Below, in pieces: positions 44,216 through 54,339 of a stretch of 64,000 nt of DNA. A program made the position numbers and the translations under genes. Under the pieces are notes generated by a model, which made no database searches, was not told where the DNA came from, and saw nothing but the letters and a program-made list of their open reading frames with translations. The DNA lies in NCBI GenBank assembly GCA_025462885.1, contig JAOAPN010000006.1:1-64000 (forward strand), written 5' to 3'. Origin of the DNA: Acidobacteriaceae bacterium. GTDB taxonomy: Bacteria; Acidobacteriota; Terriglobia; Terriglobales; Acidobacteriaceae. How positions within the stretch are numbered: position 1 is the stretch's first letter; each line of letters begins with the position of its first letter.

Positions 44216-45187
44216 ATGCCCATCGTCGAACTCCAGCAAGTCCGCAAGGTCTACGACACCAAAGTCGCCGTCGACAATATCAGCTTCACCATCGAGCCGG
44301 GCACCATGTTCGGTCTGCTTGGCCCGAACGGCTCAGGTAAGACCAGCTCCATCCGTATGATGATCGGGATCACCGTGCCCGACTCCGGATCCGTCAGCCT
44401 CTTCAACAAGCCGTTCGAGCGCGCGTCCCTGAAGCGCGTCGGCTACCTGCCGGAAGAACGTGGCCTCTATAAGAAGATGAAGGTGATGGACCAACTGATC
44501 TTCCTGGGCCAGCTTCACGGCCTGGACGCTATCACTGCGTCAAAGCGTGCCCACGCCTGGTGCGAACGCATGCAGATCACCGAGGCCATCCCCAAGAAGA
44601 CCGAAGAGCTCTCGAAGGGGATGCAGCAGAAGATCCAGTTCATCGCTGCGCTGCTTCACGACCCCGACCTCATCATCATGGACGAGCCTTTCTCCGGCCT
44701 CGATCCCGTCAACGCCACGCTGCTGCAGGACACCTTGATCGAGCTCCGCCAGCAGGGTAAGGCGGTCCTCTTCTCGACCCATCGCATGGACCAGGTGGAG
44801 CGCATGTGCGACTCCATCTGTCTGATCAGCAATGGCCGGGTTGTCCTGAGCGGTGCGATGCGCGAGATCAAGTCGCGTTATCCCGTGAACCGCGTTCACA
44901 TGACGTATACCGGGGACGAGGCCTTCCTTCACCATCAAGTGGTTGCCAGCGTAAAGCACTATAACGGCCACGCCGAGATTATCCTGCGCGACTCCCCGGA
45001 TACCGCCGGCGAAGCCCAGGTGCTGCTCGCCGAGGCGGTCGCCCGTGGCACCCGCATCTCCAAGTTCGAACTGATGGAGCCAACCCTCGAAGAGATTTTC
45101 ATCGAGAAGGTCGGCGGCAATCACGCTGACTTCGACCTTAGTTCCCGTCCCGCCACCGTGGCGGCAGGAGACACCCTCAATGCATAG
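44216..45187 (+). CDS. ABC transporter ATP-binding protein (NatA-like)
   Basis: The 323-residue protein has Walker A GPNGSGKT (36-43), Q-loop region, the signature LSKGMQQKIQF, Walker B LIIMDEPFSGLD, and the switch His in FSTHRMDQVE. A C-terminal domain of about 100 residues is typical of the exporter subfamily that includes sodium and lipid or antibiotic exporters. Its end overlaps the permease gene by eight bases, so the two form a pair. Confidence 0.94.
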   Translation: MPIVELQQVRKVYDTKVAVDNISFTIEPGTMFGLLGPNGSGKTSSIRMMIGITVPDSGSVSLFNKPFERASLKRVGYLPEERGLYKKMKVMDQLIFLGQLHGLDAITASKRAHAWCERMQITEAIPKKTEELSKGMQQKIQFIAALLHDPDLIIMDEPFSGLDPVNATLLQDTLIELRQQGKAVLFSTHRMDQVERMCDSICLISNGRVVLSGAMREIKSRYPVNRVHMTYTGDEAFLHHQVVASVKHYNGHAEIILRDSPDTAGEAQVLLAEAVARGTRISKFELMEPTLEEIFIEKVGGNHADFDLSSRPATVAAGDTLNA

Positions 45188-46415
45188 CATCTGGCTGATC
45201 GCCCGCCGCGAGTATCTGGAGCGCGTCCGCACCAAGGCCTTCATCGTCTCGACCATCCTCATTCCGCTGCTGCTCGGCGGGGGATTCGCCTTCAGCATCC
45301 TGAAAGGGGGGCGCGCCAAATCCGCCGCTCACATTGCTGTCGTCTCGGCGGATCATCAGCTTGCGCTGGATCTGCAGGATGAGCTCTCCAGCGGCAAGCA
45401 CTCCCAGATGACGGTGGAAGTGCTCAACGATGGCCCCACCACCCGCAAGACTCTCGACGGCGAACTTGCCAGCGGCGACCTCAACGCCTACCTCTGGGTT
45501 ACACCCGCTGACGCACCCGGTGGACGTCCAACTTTCTCCTTCACCACCGGCTCAAAGGCCGACGTCCTCACGCAGGGTACCGTTGAGAGTGCCCTTCGGA
45601 CCGTTCTGATTCGCGAGCAACTCAACCATCGCGGCATGGTCGCGCATGATGTCGACGCGCTCCTGCAGCCCATTGCCCTCGATACCTCGCAGCAGGGTAA
45701 GCACGCCAGCGGAATTGCAGCCTACGTGGGTGTCGTGGTCATGTTCCTGCTGATGTATATGGTGGTGATGCTCTATGGCATGAACGTAGCGCGCTCCATC
45801 ATTGAGGAGAAGACCTCGCGCGTCTTCGAGGTGCTGCTGAGCACCATCACGGCAGAGCAGATGCTTGCGGGAAAGATCCTTGGCGTCGGCGCGGTCGGCC
45901 TCACCCAGATCCTCATCTGGCTTACTACCGCCGTTGTGCTGGGCAGCAGCTCGCTTGCAGCCGCGATCACCGGCTCGGGAGCGCAGGTCTCCCTCTCCTT
46001 TAAGCAGGTCATCTTCTTCATTCTCTATTTCATCTTCGGCTACCTGCTCTACTCCAGCATCGCTGCCGCGCTGGGTGCGATGGTGAATGCCGAACAGGAA
46101 CTTCAGCAACTCAATATGTTCCTGGTGATGCCGCTGGCAGCCTGCATGTTCGCCCTGACCCCGGTCGTAACCAACCCCGACAGCACCTTCGCTCGCATTA
46201 TGTCGCTGATCCCGTTCTGTAGTCCGCTCATCATGTATCTGCGCATCTCGATGGGCCACCCCCAGGCGTGGGAGATCGCGCTCTCCTTCGTGCTGATGAC
46301 GATCACCATCTACGCCATCCTGTGGGTTGCCTCGCGTATCTACCGGGTCGGGGTGCTGATGTACGGCAAGCGCCCGAATCTTCCCGAGATACTTCGCTGG
46401 CTTAAATACAGCTAG
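45180..46415 (+). CDS. ABC-2 type transporter permease (NatB-like)
   Basis: The 411-residue protein has a membrane helix near the N-terminus (FIVSTILIPLLLGGGFAF), a large outside domain of about 150 residues, and five or six helices in the second half, starting at VGVVVMFLLMYMVVML, then the ARSIIEEKTSRVFEVLLSTI coupling helix typical of ABC-2 exporters. Start codon overlaps the ATPase gene. Export substrate unknown; NatB-like is the closest description. Confidence 0.92.
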   Translation: MHSIWLIARREYLERVRTKAFIVSTILIPLLLGGGFAFSILKGGRAKSAAHIAVVSADHQLALDLQDELSSGKHSQMTVEVLNDGPTTRKTLDGELASGDLNAYLWVTPADAPGGRPTFSFTTGSKADVLTQGTVESALRTVLIREQLNHRGMVAHDVDALLQPIALDTSQQGKHASGIAAYVGVVVMFLLMYMVVMLYGMNVARSIIEEKTSRVFEVLLSTITAEQMLAGKILGVGAVGLTQILIWLTTAVVLGSSSLAAAITGSGAQVSLSFKQVIFFILYFIFGYLLYSSIAAALGAMVNAEQELQQLNMFLVMPLAACMFALTPVVTNPDSTFARIMSLIPFCSPLIMYLRISMGHPQAWEIALSFVLMTITIYAILWVASRIYRVGVLMYGKRPNLPEILRWLKYS

Positions 46416-46473
46416 GGCGGTTCCACATAACCTCAATCTCTGAGCATTCCAAGCAAGGCAGTAAACTTCAACA

Positions 46474-47106
46474 GTGCCCTCGTACACCTTCAAGCAGCGC
46501 CTCACCCTCGCCGTCGTCCCCCGACTGGCGAGTCTCATCATCCGCTGTCTTGGGGTCACGCTTCGTTATGAAGACGTCGTCGATGAAGGTGCTGAAGCCG
46601 GCTACGACTTGCCCAGCCCGGCCATCTACACCCTTTGGCACAGGACACTCCTCACCTGCGCGTGGCGATTCCGCAATCGCAACATCGCTATTCTCATCAG
46701 CGAGAGCTTCGACGGCGAGCTCATCGCCCGCACCGTCCAGCGCTTCGGCTTCGTGCCGATTCGCGGCTCCAGCTCTCGCGGCGGAGCACCCGGCCTCCGC
46801 AACCTGGAGCGCGCCTACCGGGCCGGCCAGATCTGCGCCATCACCGCCGACGGCCCGCGCGGCCCGCTCTTCGTCGCCAAACCCGGAGCCGCCCAGCTCG
46901 CCACCCTCGTCGGCGACGGCGTCCGAACTTTCTACGTCTTCCCCGAGTGGGCCTGGCAACTACGCTCCTGGGATCGCTTTTTGATCCCCAAACCCTTCTC
47001 GCGTGTCCTGGTCACCTGGCCGCGCAAAGCCCCCGCCAATACTGCCGCTGTCCAGGAGGCGATGGATCGCTCCGTTGCACTTGCTGAGACTCATTTGAAG
47101 AGATGA
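46474..47106 (+). CDS. DUF374 lysophospholipid acyltransferase family protein
   Basis: The 210-residue protein starts with GTG. It has the DUF374 motifs [10 protein letters not shown] with the catalytic-type His, [34 protein letters not shown] and [21 protein letters not shown]. These resemble LPLAT acyltransferases that act on lipid A or phospholipid precursors. The exact acceptor is unknown. It lies 58 bases after the ABC permease and before queA; cotranscription is possible but not shown. Confidence 0.88.
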   Translation: MPSYTFKQRLTLAVVPRLASLIIRCLGVTLRYEDVVDEGAEAGYDLPSPAIYTLWHRTLLTCAWRFRNRNIAILISESFDGELIARTVQRFGFVPIRGSSSRGGAPGLRNLERAYRAGQICAITADGPRGPLFVAKPGAAQLATLVGDGVRTFYVFPEWAWQLRSWDRFLIPKPFSRVLVTWPRKAPANTAAVQEAMDRSVALAETHLKR

Positions 47107-47170
47107 GGGAGCGTGCGTCCTGTTCCTCCCGGAATCCGGTACCTCGCTGTACCCACTAAAATCAAACCCA

Positions 47171-48310
47171 GTGCGCGTCTCAGACTTCCACTTCGATCTT
47201 CCTGAAGAGCTCATCGCCCAAACCCCACCTGCGATCCGCGGCACCAGCCGCATGCTCGTTCTCGACCGCAAGACCGGCGCCTACTCGGACGAGTATTTTG
47301 CAGACCTTCCAAGCCACCTGCAAGCAGGCGCCCTCCTCATCCTCAACGACTCGCGCGTCCTCCCCGCGCGGCTCTTCGCCACCCGCGCCGGACTCCACAC
47401 CCAACACAACTCGCCCGATCCCACCGGCCGTATCGAGGTCCTGCTCACCCAGCAAATCGCGCCCAACGAGTGGGCCACTCTCGTCCGCCCCAGCCGCAAG
47501 ATCCAGCCCGGCGAGCGACTCCTGTTCCGCGAAGAGTCCGCCCCGCCCGATACATCACCGCTGCTCGAAGCCGAAGTCCTCTCTGCTGGAGAGTTCGGCG
47601 AACGCACTCTCCGCTTCAACCCGACGCCGGAGTTCTACGAGATCCTGAACCGCATCGGCCATATGCCGTTGCCTCCTTACATCCACCGCCCCAAAGATCT
47701 GCCCGATACGCTTGAAGACAAGGCTCGCTACCAGACCGTCTACTCCAAAAAAATCGCGGCCAACCAGACAGGCTCCGCCGCCGCCCCTACTGCCGGTCTC
47801 CACTTCACCCCGGAGATCCTCGCCCAGCTTCGAGGCAAGGGTGTCCAGATCGAATACGTCACCCTCCACGTGGGCCTCGGAACCTTTCAGCCTGTCCGCG
47901 CCGAGCACCTCGCCGACATCCGACTTCACGCCGAGCACTACACTCTTCCCGCCGCCACAGCAGAGGCCATCAATCAAGCTCTCGCCCAAAACAGAAGAAT
48001 CATCGCCGCCGGAACCACCACTACCCGCACCCTCGAACACTGCGCCCGCATCGCAGACGGCAAGCCCCTCGAACCCCACTCCAGCGAAACCAGCATCTTC
48101 CTCAGCCCCGGTCACACGTTCCGCATCGTCAGCGGGCTCCTGACAAACTTCCACCTCCCCCAGTCCACCCTATTAATGCTTGTCGCAGCCTTCGCGAGTC
48201 ACGAGGTCCATCCCGAGAAGGGCAGGGAGGCGGTTCTTCGTGCCTACGTTCACGCCGTCCAGCAGGAATATCGCTTCTTCTCCTACGGCGACTGCATGCT
48301 GCTGCTCTAA
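47171..48310 (+). CDS. queA: tRNA preQ1(34) S-adenosylmethionine ribosyltransferase-isomerase
   Basis: The 379-residue protein starts with GTG ([19 protein letters not shown]) and has the family motifs [26 protein letters not shown] and [11 protein letters not shown]-like sequence (here [12 protein letters not shown]), and [12 protein letters not shown]. It adds the ribosyl part of SAM to preQ1 in tRNA to give epoxyqueuosine. No clear SD precedes the start. No other queuosine gene is present. Confidence 0.96.
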   Translation: MRVSDFHFDLPEELIAQTPPAIRGTSRMLVLDRKTGAYSDEYFADLPSHLQAGALLILNDSRVLPARLFATRAGLHTQHNSPDPTGRIEVLLTQQIAPNEWATLVRPSRKIQPGERLLFREESAPPDTSPLLEAEVLSAGEFGERTLRFNPTPEFYEILNRIGHMPLPPYIHRPKDLPDTLEDKARYQTVYSKKIAANQTGSAAAPTAGLHFTPEILAQLRGKGVQIEYVTLHVGLGTFQPVRAEHLADIRLHAEHYTLPAATAEAINQALAQNRRIIAAGTTTTRTLEHCARIADGKPLEPHSSETSIFLSPGHTFRIVSGLLTNFHLPQSTLLMLVAAFASHEVHPEKGREAVLRAYVHAVQQEYRFFSYGDCMLLL

Positions 48311-48413
48311 CCTGCATGGATAGAGGGTCTTATCCTCTCAACGCTCTTTGGTCATGGTCACGAATCGGCAACCTCGCCCTAATCCTCAGCCAACGCGCTA
48401 CCATCTAAAAGCC

Positions 48414-51257
48414 ATGGCTACAGAATCCGCAACTCCCGCAAAACTTCCCGCCAGCGAAACCGCTAAGTCCCCGATCTACCTGCTAGACTCGATGGCCTTC
48501 ATCTTCCGCGCCTATCACGCCATGCAGCGCCAGCGCCCCATGTCGACGCGCACCGGGATTCCCACGGCGGCGACATATGTCTTCGTCAATATGATCAACA
48601 AGTTGCGCAAGGACTTCGCTCCGCACTATCTGGCGGCGGTCTATGACCTCTCCGGCCCCGTCTTTCGCGACGCCCGTGCCAAGGAGATGAAGGGGGTCAA
48701 GAAGTTCAACATCAAGACGCAGCAGTTCGAAGAGATCGACTACCTCGGCTACAAAGCCAACCGCGCCGAGATGCCCGCCGACCTCGCCCAGCAGCTTCCT
48801 TACATTCGCCGCGCGCTCGAAGCCTTCCGCATCCCCATCCTCTCCTACGAGGGTTTCGAGGCCGACGACGTCATCGGCACCCTCTCCTGCAAGCTTGCGG
48901 AGCAGGGACATCACGTCTACGTCGTCTCCTCAGACAAGGACATGATGCAGCTCGTCAACGATCAGGTCAGCATCCTCAACCCGACCAAGGACAACCTCAT
49001 TCTCGATCCCGCCAAGGTCGAAGAGGTCCTTGGGGTCCCGCCCCTGCAGGTGATCGACGTGATGGCTCTTCGCGGCGACTCCATCGACAACATTCCCGGC
49101 GCTCCGGGCATCGGCGACAAAGGCTCCGTCGAACTCATCCAGCAGTTTGGCACTGTCGAGCGAGCCCTCGACCGCGCCGACGAGGTCAAGAAGAAGACCT
49201 ACCGCGAGTCGCTTGAAAATAATCGCGACAACATCCTCCTCTCGAAGGAGCTCGTCACCATCCACACCAGCGTCCCCATCGAGTTCTCCATCGAAGACAT
49301 GGAGACCCAGCCGTTGGATAACGCCGCCTGCCGCGAGCTCTTCTCCGAGCTGGAATTCACCACGCTGCTCAAGGAACTCGCCCCCTCCGTCGACAACACC
49401 CCGATCCTTTTCAACCAGAAGCCCACCGACACCGATCTCGCTACGCTGCTTGCGGAAGCCCGCGCCGTTGGCCCCGACGGCAAGCCCAACGGCCTGTCGC
49501 TGTTCCTTTACGAAGACGCTACCGCCCTCGCGGAAGAGAAGGCCACCGATACCATCGAGCCCGACGTCGAGCCGGAACCACCACCCGCCGCATCCGGCTT
49601 CCTCTTCGGAGCCCCAGTCGAGGCCCAGACCGTCCGGCGCATCGAGCCTGCACCCGCCGATCCCACCTGCCGTCTCGGCCTCGCCGCCAACGCGACCGCG
49701 GCGATCGAATCCTCGCTCGACGCACCCGGCATCCGCGAAGCTCTCGAAGATCCCACCCTGCCGAAGCAGGTTCACGACCTCAAAGCTGTCCTCCGTGCCT
49801 TCGAATCCCACGCGCAGAGCTCCTGTAATCTGACCCTCGCCGGCGTGCGCGACGACGTGATGCTCTACAGCTATCTCGTCAACCCGACCCACGGCTCGCA
49901 CACCCTGCCGGACGTCACCGCCCGCTTCACCAACCGCGCGCTCTCCCACACCCCCGAAACGTGGTTGCCCGAGTCTGCCAACGCGATCCACCGGCTCGCA
50001 GCCCAGCTTCGCAGCGACATTAAAGAGCAGTCTCTCACCCACCTTTACGAGACCATGGACCTGCCGCTCGTCCACGTCCTTCTGCGCATGGAGCAGGCCG
50101 GTGTCCGCATCGACTCCGAGGTGCTTTCCAGCCTCTCCAGCCGCCTGGCCGTGGAGATCGACAACCTCGCCGAGAAGATCTACGCCGACTCCGGCCACCG
50201 CTTCAACATCAACTCCCCCAAGCAGCTCGGCGACGTCCTCTTTAACAAGATGCTGCTGCCCAAGCCGATGAAGTACGGCAAGGGTAAGGTCGTCTCGACC
50301 GCGCAGGACGTGCTCGACGAGCTGGCCGAAAACCACCCCATCGCCGCGCTGGTCATCGAGCATCGCCAGCTCCAGAAGCTCAAGTCCACCTACCTCGACT
50401 CGCTCCCCGGCCTCGCCGACTCCGAAGGTCGCGTCCATACGACCTTCAACCAAGTCGGCACCGCCACCGGACGCCTCTCCAGCACTAACCCGAACCTGCA
50501 GAACATCCCCATCCGTACCGCCGTCGGCCGCGAGATTCGCGCTGCCTTCGTCGCAGCCCCCGGCAACCTGCTGATGTCGGCGGACTACTCGCAGATCGAG
50601 CTCCGCCTCATGGCGCACTTCTCGCAGGATCCGCTGCTGCTGAACGCCTACCGGACCGGCATCGATATCCACACCCTCACGGCCAGCGAGGTCTTCGGCG
50701 TCGATCCTGCGACCATGTCCAAAGAGACCCGCGCCCGCGCCAAGGCCGTCAACTTCGGCATTGTCTACGGCATCAGCCCCTTTGGTCTCGCCGCCCAACT
50801 CAACATCGATCAGAAAGAAGCGAAGCAGTATATCGAGACCTACTTCGAGCGCTACGCCGGGGTCCAACGCTTCATCGAAGAGACCCTCGAGACCGTCCGC
50901 CGCGATGGAGCAGTAAAGACCCACTTTGGCCGCATCCGCCCCATCCCGGATATCCAGTCCCGCAACCCAAACATGCGCGGCTTCGCGGAACGCACCGCCG
51001 TCAACACCCCGCTGCAAGGCACTGCCGCCGACCTCATCAAACTAGCCATGATCAAGATCGACGCCGAGATCCTGCGGCTCAAGCTGAAGTCCCGCATGAC
51101 CCTGCAGGTCCACGACGAACTCCTCTTCGACGTAGTCCCCGAAGAGGCGGAGACGCTCCAGACCCTCGTCAAGCATGAGATGGAGAATGTCGCTGAGTTC
51201 TCCATTCCAATCGTCGCCGAGGTAGGGCTGGGTCACAACTGGCGCGACATCAAGTAG
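48414..51257 (+). CDS. polA: DNA polymerase I, with degenerate 3'-5' exonuclease domain
   Basis: Start chosen at ATG 48414; an upstream in-frame start at 48348 would add 22 non-family residues. The 947-residue product has the 5' nuclease domain (YLLDSMAFIFRAYHAM, YEGFEADDVIGTL, SSDKDMMQLV), a middle region, and the polymerase domain with GRLSSTNPNLQNIPIRT, SADYSQIELRLMAHFS, AKAVNFGIVYG and LQVHDELLFDV. In the middle region the first DxE pair of proofreading exonucleases is absent and HDLKAVLRAF replaces the usual NLKxD. Only a relic Asp (RDDVMLYSYLVNP) remains. The enzyme should polymerise and cut flaps but not proofread. Confidence 0.95.
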   Translation: MATESATPAKLPASETAKSPIYLLDSMAFIFRAYHAMQRQRPMSTRTGIPTAATYVFVNMINKLRKDFAPHYLAAVYDLSGPVFRDARAKEMKGVKKFNIKTQQFEEIDYLGYKANRAEMPADLAQQLPYIRRALEAFRIPILSYEGFEADDVIGTLSCKLAEQGHHVYVVSSDKDMMQLVNDQVSILNPTKDNLILDPAKVEEVLGVPPLQVIDVMALRGDSIDNIPGAPGIGDKGSVELIQQFGTVERALDRADEVKKKTYRESLENNRDNILLSKELVTIHTSVPIEFSIEDMETQPLDNAACRELFSELEFTTLLKELAPSVDNTPILFNQKPTDTDLATLLAEARAVGPDGKPNGLSLFLYEDATALAEEKATDTIEPDVEPEPPPAASGFLFGAPVEAQTVRRIEPAPADPTCRLGLAANATAAIESSLDAPGIREALEDPTLPKQVHDLKAVLRAFESHAQSSCNLTLAGVRDDVMLYSYLVNPTHGSHTLPDVTARFTNRALSHTPETWLPESANAIHRLAAQLRSDIKEQSLTHLYETMDLPLVHVLLRMEQAGVRIDSEVLSSLSSRLAVEIDNLAEKIYADSGHRFNINSPKQLGDVLFNKMLLPKPMKYGKGKVVSTAQDVLDELAENHPIAALVIEHRQLQKLKSTYLDSLPGLADSEGRVHTTFNQVGTATGRLSSTNPNLQNIPIRTAVGREIRAAFVAAPGNLLMSADYSQIELRLMAHFSQDPLLLNAYRTGIDIHTLTASEVFGVDPATMSKETRARAKAVNFGIVYGISPFGLAAQLNIDQKEAKQYIETYFERYAGVQRFIEETLETVRRDGAVKTHFGRIRPIPDIQSRNPNMRGFAERTAVNTPLQGTAADLIKLAMIKIDAEILRLKLKSRMTLQVHDELLFDVVPEEAETLQTLVKHEMENVAEFSIPIVAEVGLGHNWRDIK

Positions 51258-51298
51258 CGCGACAAACGAAACGGTTCTACAACCGTCGGAGTGCCGTT

Positions 51299-51805
51299 AT
51301 GGACGATAAACGAATCATGCTCATACACTTCCTTGCTGCGCTGGCCTATCGCACCCAGAAGGCCCTGCGCGACGCTCCGCTCGGCTTCGCAGATTTCTCC
51401 GCCGGCAACCAGATTCGCACTCCGCATCAGCTTGTGCGTCACATGGATAGCGTCCTTGGTTACTCTCGCACTTTCTTCCTCGGCGGAGCGTACCGGCCCC
51501 CGGTCTTCACAGACTTCCAATCCACTATCGGCCACTTCCACGAGATCGTCGCTGACCTCTCTCGGTTGCTCGAAGAGGGAGCAGAACTCCACACCATCAC
51601 TTCAGAGGTACTTCTGCAGGGTCCGTTCTCCGACGCTATGACCCACGCCGGCCAGCTAAGTCTGCTGCGCCGCCTCGCCGGATGCCCGGTGCCTCCGGAG
51701 AACTTTATCTTCGCCCATATCAGTCCCACCAACCTCAGCCCCAACCAGCCCTTTCCCGCCAGTCCGGACAAGGAGTGGCCGGAGCGGCTCGTGCCCGGCC
51801 TATAG
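51299..51805 (+). CDS. DinB-like four-helix-bundle protein
   Basis: The 168-residue protein has three His-containing positions spread as in the DinB/YfiT superfamily: TPHQLVRHMDSVLGY early, IGHFHEIVADLSRLL in the middle, and MTHAGQLSLLRRLAG near the end. These usually bind a metal ion. Many members are thiol transferases, but the function here is unknown. SD CGGAG precedes the ATG, 41 bases after polA. Confidence 0.85.
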   Translation: MDDKRIMLIHFLAALAYRTQKALRDAPLGFADFSAGNQIRTPHQLVRHMDSVLGYSRTFFLGGAYRPPVFTDFQSTIGHFHEIVADLSRLLEEGAELHTITSEVLLQGPFSDAMTHAGQLSLLRRLAGCPVPPENFIFAHISPTNLSPNQPFPASPDKEWPERLVPGL

Positions 51806-51858
51806 TCACGCTTCCGCAATCTCCCGATCTTTCCCCGCCGTGTGCACTACGATGTTGC

Positions 51859-52755
51859 ATGCGCGCGCTCCTCCTCCTTGCCGTTCTCACCAGCTCCGCC
51901 CTCGCCCAGCAGACAACCCTGCCCCTCTGGCCCAACGGTAATCCTGAGCCGTCCAAAATTGTCGGGCCGGAGATGGATCCCACCACCGACGCTGACCGCA
52001 TTGTCTCGGGCAAGCCTGTCGTCCGTGTCACTAATATCAGCAAGCCGACCCTCACCGTCTACCCGCCACCCGCTGGTAAGAATAACGGTGCCGCGGCCCT
52101 TGTCCTGCCCGGCGGTTCCTACATCCGTCTCGCTATCGTCGTCGAAGGCACTGAGGTCTGCGACTGGCTCAACTCTCTCGGGATGACCTGCATCCTGGTC
52201 AAATACCGTGTGCCTGAAGACGGCCATTACCCCGAGAACGTCGAAGACCTGGAAGACGCGCAACAAGCTATGCGCATCACCCGCGCCCACGCCGCCGAGT
52301 GGCACATCGACCCCAGCCGCATCGGCGCCATCGGCTTCTCCGCCGGAGCGCATCTGGCCGCAGTGCTCAGCACCCATCCTGACTTCCAGGGCAAAAACGT
52401 CCCGCCCACCACCATTGATGCACGCCCCAACTTCCAGATGATCCTCTACCCCGGCTGGCTTAACGGCTCCGATGGCAAGGTCCATCCTTCCCTCCAACCG
52501 ACCGCCGAGATCCCGCCCACCTTCCTCGTCCAGGCCGAGAACGACTACACCGCCCACGTCGAGAACTCCCTTATCTATTTCCTCGCGCTCAAGAACGCGA
52601 AAGTCCCCGCCGAACTCCATATCTTCACGCAGGGAGGACACGGCTTCGGTCTGCGCCCCACCGATCTGCCTATCTCCCACTGGCCAACGCTCGCCGAAAC
52701 CTGGCTCCATACCATCCATATCCTCGGCCCGCCCGGCCCTGTAGGTCGCCCTTAG
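51859..52755 (+). CDS. Secreted alpha/beta-hydrolase, acetyl-xylan-esterase/lipase-like
   Basis: Start chosen at ATG 51859, the start of a signal peptide (ALLLLAVLTSSALAQQ); the open frame upstream overlaps the DinB gene. The 298-residue product has an oxyanion motif LVLPGGSY, ILVKYRVP, the nucleophile elbow GFSAGAHLAA (Ser at about 165), and a catalytic His in GGHGFGL. The family (BD-FAE/axeA-like) removes acetyl groups from xylan and related sugars. Its place beside other secreted hydrolases fits. Confidence 0.9.
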   Translation: MRALLLLAVLTSSALAQQTTLPLWPNGNPEPSKIVGPEMDPTTDADRIVSGKPVVRVTNISKPTLTVYPPPAGKNNGAAALVLPGGSYIRLAIVVEGTEVCDWLNSLGMTCILVKYRVPEDGHYPENVEDLEDAQQAMRITRAHAAEWHIDPSRIGAIGFSAGAHLAAVLSTHPDFQGKNVPPTTIDARPNFQMILYPGWLNGSDGKVHPSLQPTAEIPPTFLVQAENDYTAHVENSLIYFLALKNAKVPAELHIFTQGGHGFGLRPTDLPISHWPTLAETWLHTIHILGPPGPVGRP

Positions 52756-52826
52756 CAGCCGCTGGATCTCCACCTCGAACGACTCATCATCCAATCGCTA
52801 TTCCGCTATCGAGCTATGGAGCCGCC

Positions 52827-53261
52827 TTGCCAACATCCACCCAATCCGACCCCTTCCACCTTCAGCGCTTCCTCGACGCCCAGGACTCCATCTACCCGCA
52901 GGTGCTTGCGGAACTGCGCGCCGGTGCCAAACGCAGCCACTGGATGTGGTTCATCTTTCCGCGGATTCAGGGTCTCGGCTCCAGCCCCATGGCCGAGAAG
53001 TACGCCATCTCTTCGAAAGAAGAGGCGGCCGCTTATCTCGCTCACCCGGTCCTCGGCCAGCGTCTCCGCGAATGCACTGCGCTCGTCCTTCATACGGAGG
53101 GCCGGGCTTTGGACCAAATCCTCGGTTACCCGGACGACCTCAAGTTCCACTCCTCGGCCACGCTCTTCGCCTACGCTGCGCCGGACGATCTGGTCTTCAT
53201 GGCCGCCCTCCAGAAGTACTTCGAGGGCGAACCCGACCCCGCCACCCTCAGCCGGCTCTAA
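52827..53261 (+). CDS. DUF1810 family protein
   Basis: The 144-residue protein starts with TTG, with GGAG about five bases before it. It matches DUF1810: PFHLQRFLDAQDSIYPQVL, SHWMWFIFPRIQGLGSSPMA, HPVLGQRLRECTALVL and DDLKFHSSATLF. The family is known from structures (for example a mostly helical fold) but has no established role. It is a single gene. Confidence 0.9.
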   Translation: MPTSTQSDPFHLQRFLDAQDSIYPQVLAELRAGAKRSHWMWFIFPRIQGLGSSPMAEKYAISSKEEAAAYLAHPVLGQRLRECTALVLHTEGRALDQILGYPDDLKFHSSATLFAYAAPDDLVFMAALQKYFEGEPDPATLSRL

Positions 53262-53402
53262 AACCTGAAAATCTCACGTCAATCGCAACGGTCTGCCTCG
53301 CGCTGATAGACTAAAACCTTGCGCCGTAGCTCGCGCAGCCCGATTCCTCGCAGCGGCAACCCGCTCGAACTTTCAGCACCACCATAAAGGAAGATCAACA
53401 CC

Positions 53403-54149
53403 GTGGATCAGCAGACCAAAGCAGAACTCAAGCACGACAACTTCATCGACGCCACCACCCATGGACTCTCCTGGGCCAGCGAGAACCGCCGCTCCGTTAT
53501 CGTCACCAGCATTGCGCTGCTCGGAATCATCCTGATTCTGGTCGCCGGTTTCGTCTTCTACAATAACCGCTCGCAGGCAGCCTCCGTGGCCTTCGGTGAT
53601 GCAATGACCGCGTACCAGGCTCCGATCGCCCAGCCTGGCCAGCCCATCCCCGTCGGGATGAAGACCTACAACTCCATCCCCGAGCGCGCCAAGGCCGCTA
53701 ACGCCCTGTTCCTCAGCGCCGCCGACAAGTACGGCATGACTCCCGCCGGCAAGAACGCCCTCTACTTCGCGGGCCTTACCTCCATGGAAGCCGGCGAGAA
53801 CGCCTCCGCCGAGACGACCTTCAAGAAGGTCGCCGATTCGTGGGATTCGGACCTCGCCTCGCTCGCCAAGCTCTCCCTCGCGCAGCTCTACCGCAGCACC
53901 GGACGCAGCCCCCAGGCGATTGAGATCTACAACCAGCTCACCGCCAAGCCCACCACCACCGTCCCGGCCGGCCTGGCCCAGATCGAGCTCGCCGAGCTCT
54001 ACGAAGCCCAGAACCAGCCCGAAGCCGCCAAGAAGATCTACGCGCAGCTCAAGGACAAGGATGCCAAGGGCCCAGCCGGAGTGCTCGCCGCCCAGAAGCT
54101 GAACCCCGCCCCTGCGGGTGCCGGTCTGCCCCCACAAGCCCAGCAGTAA
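53403..54149 (+). CDS. Membrane-anchored tetratricopeptide-like protein (YfgM-like)
   Basis: The 248-residue protein starts with GTG (SD AAGGA). A cytoplasmic N-terminal segment (1-30) is followed by one membrane helix (about 33-55). The rest holds degenerate helical repeats, clear in NALYFAGLTSMEAGENASAE, LAKLSLAQLYRSTGRSPQA and LAQIELAELYEAQNQPEAA, and a short Pro/Ala/Gln-rich tail. The layout is like YfgM, a periplasmic chaperone partner of the Sec system. Function by analogy only. A terminator follows at 54179. Confidence 0.8.
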   Translation: MDQQTKAELKHDNFIDATTHGLSWASENRRSVIVTSIALLGIILILVAGFVFYNNRSQAASVAFGDAMTAYQAPIAQPGQPIPVGMKTYNSIPERAKAANALFLSAADKYGMTPAGKNALYFAGLTSMEAGENASAETTFKKVADSWDSDLASLAKLSLAQLYRSTGRSPQAIEIYNQLTAKPTTTVPAGLAQIELAELYEAQNQPEAAKKIYAQLKDKDAKGPAGVLAAQKLNPAPAGAGLPPQAQQ

Positions 54150-54178
54150 CAGCATTCTTTATTAGCTTCAAAAGAAAG

Positions 54179-54219
54179 CGCTCCGGCCGCCACTATGGCA
54201 GTCGGAGCGTAACTTTTTA
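54179..54219 (+). terminator. Intrinsic terminator of the TPR gene
   Basis: CGCTCCG (54179-54185) pairs with CGGAGCG (54203-54209) around a 17-base loop that can itself pair GCC/GGC, and TAACTTTTT follows. Confidence 0.75.
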
Positions 54220-54221
54220 GA

Positions 54222-54274
54222 GTTGTCAGTTGTCAGTTGTCAGTTGTCAGTTGTCAGTTGTCAGTTGTCAGTTG
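54222..54274 (+). repeat. GTTGTCA heptamer array (7 copies)
   Basis: Seven perfect GTTGTCA units occupy 54222-54270 and end with a partial GTTG. The other strand reads AACTGAC, one base different from the AACTCAC arrays at 41670 and 58217. Confidence 0.95.
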
Positions 54275-54339
54275 AAGGATGCTCTGCGTTTGCTGCTTCA
54301 CACTCTTTCCGCGAATCGCTGAACGCACCACTGATACCC

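Noticed and set aside
48930-51017. Minus-strand ORF of 695 codons opposite polA
   Set aside because: It lies fully antisense to intact polymerase motifs and has the low-complexity composition of a codon-bias artefact.
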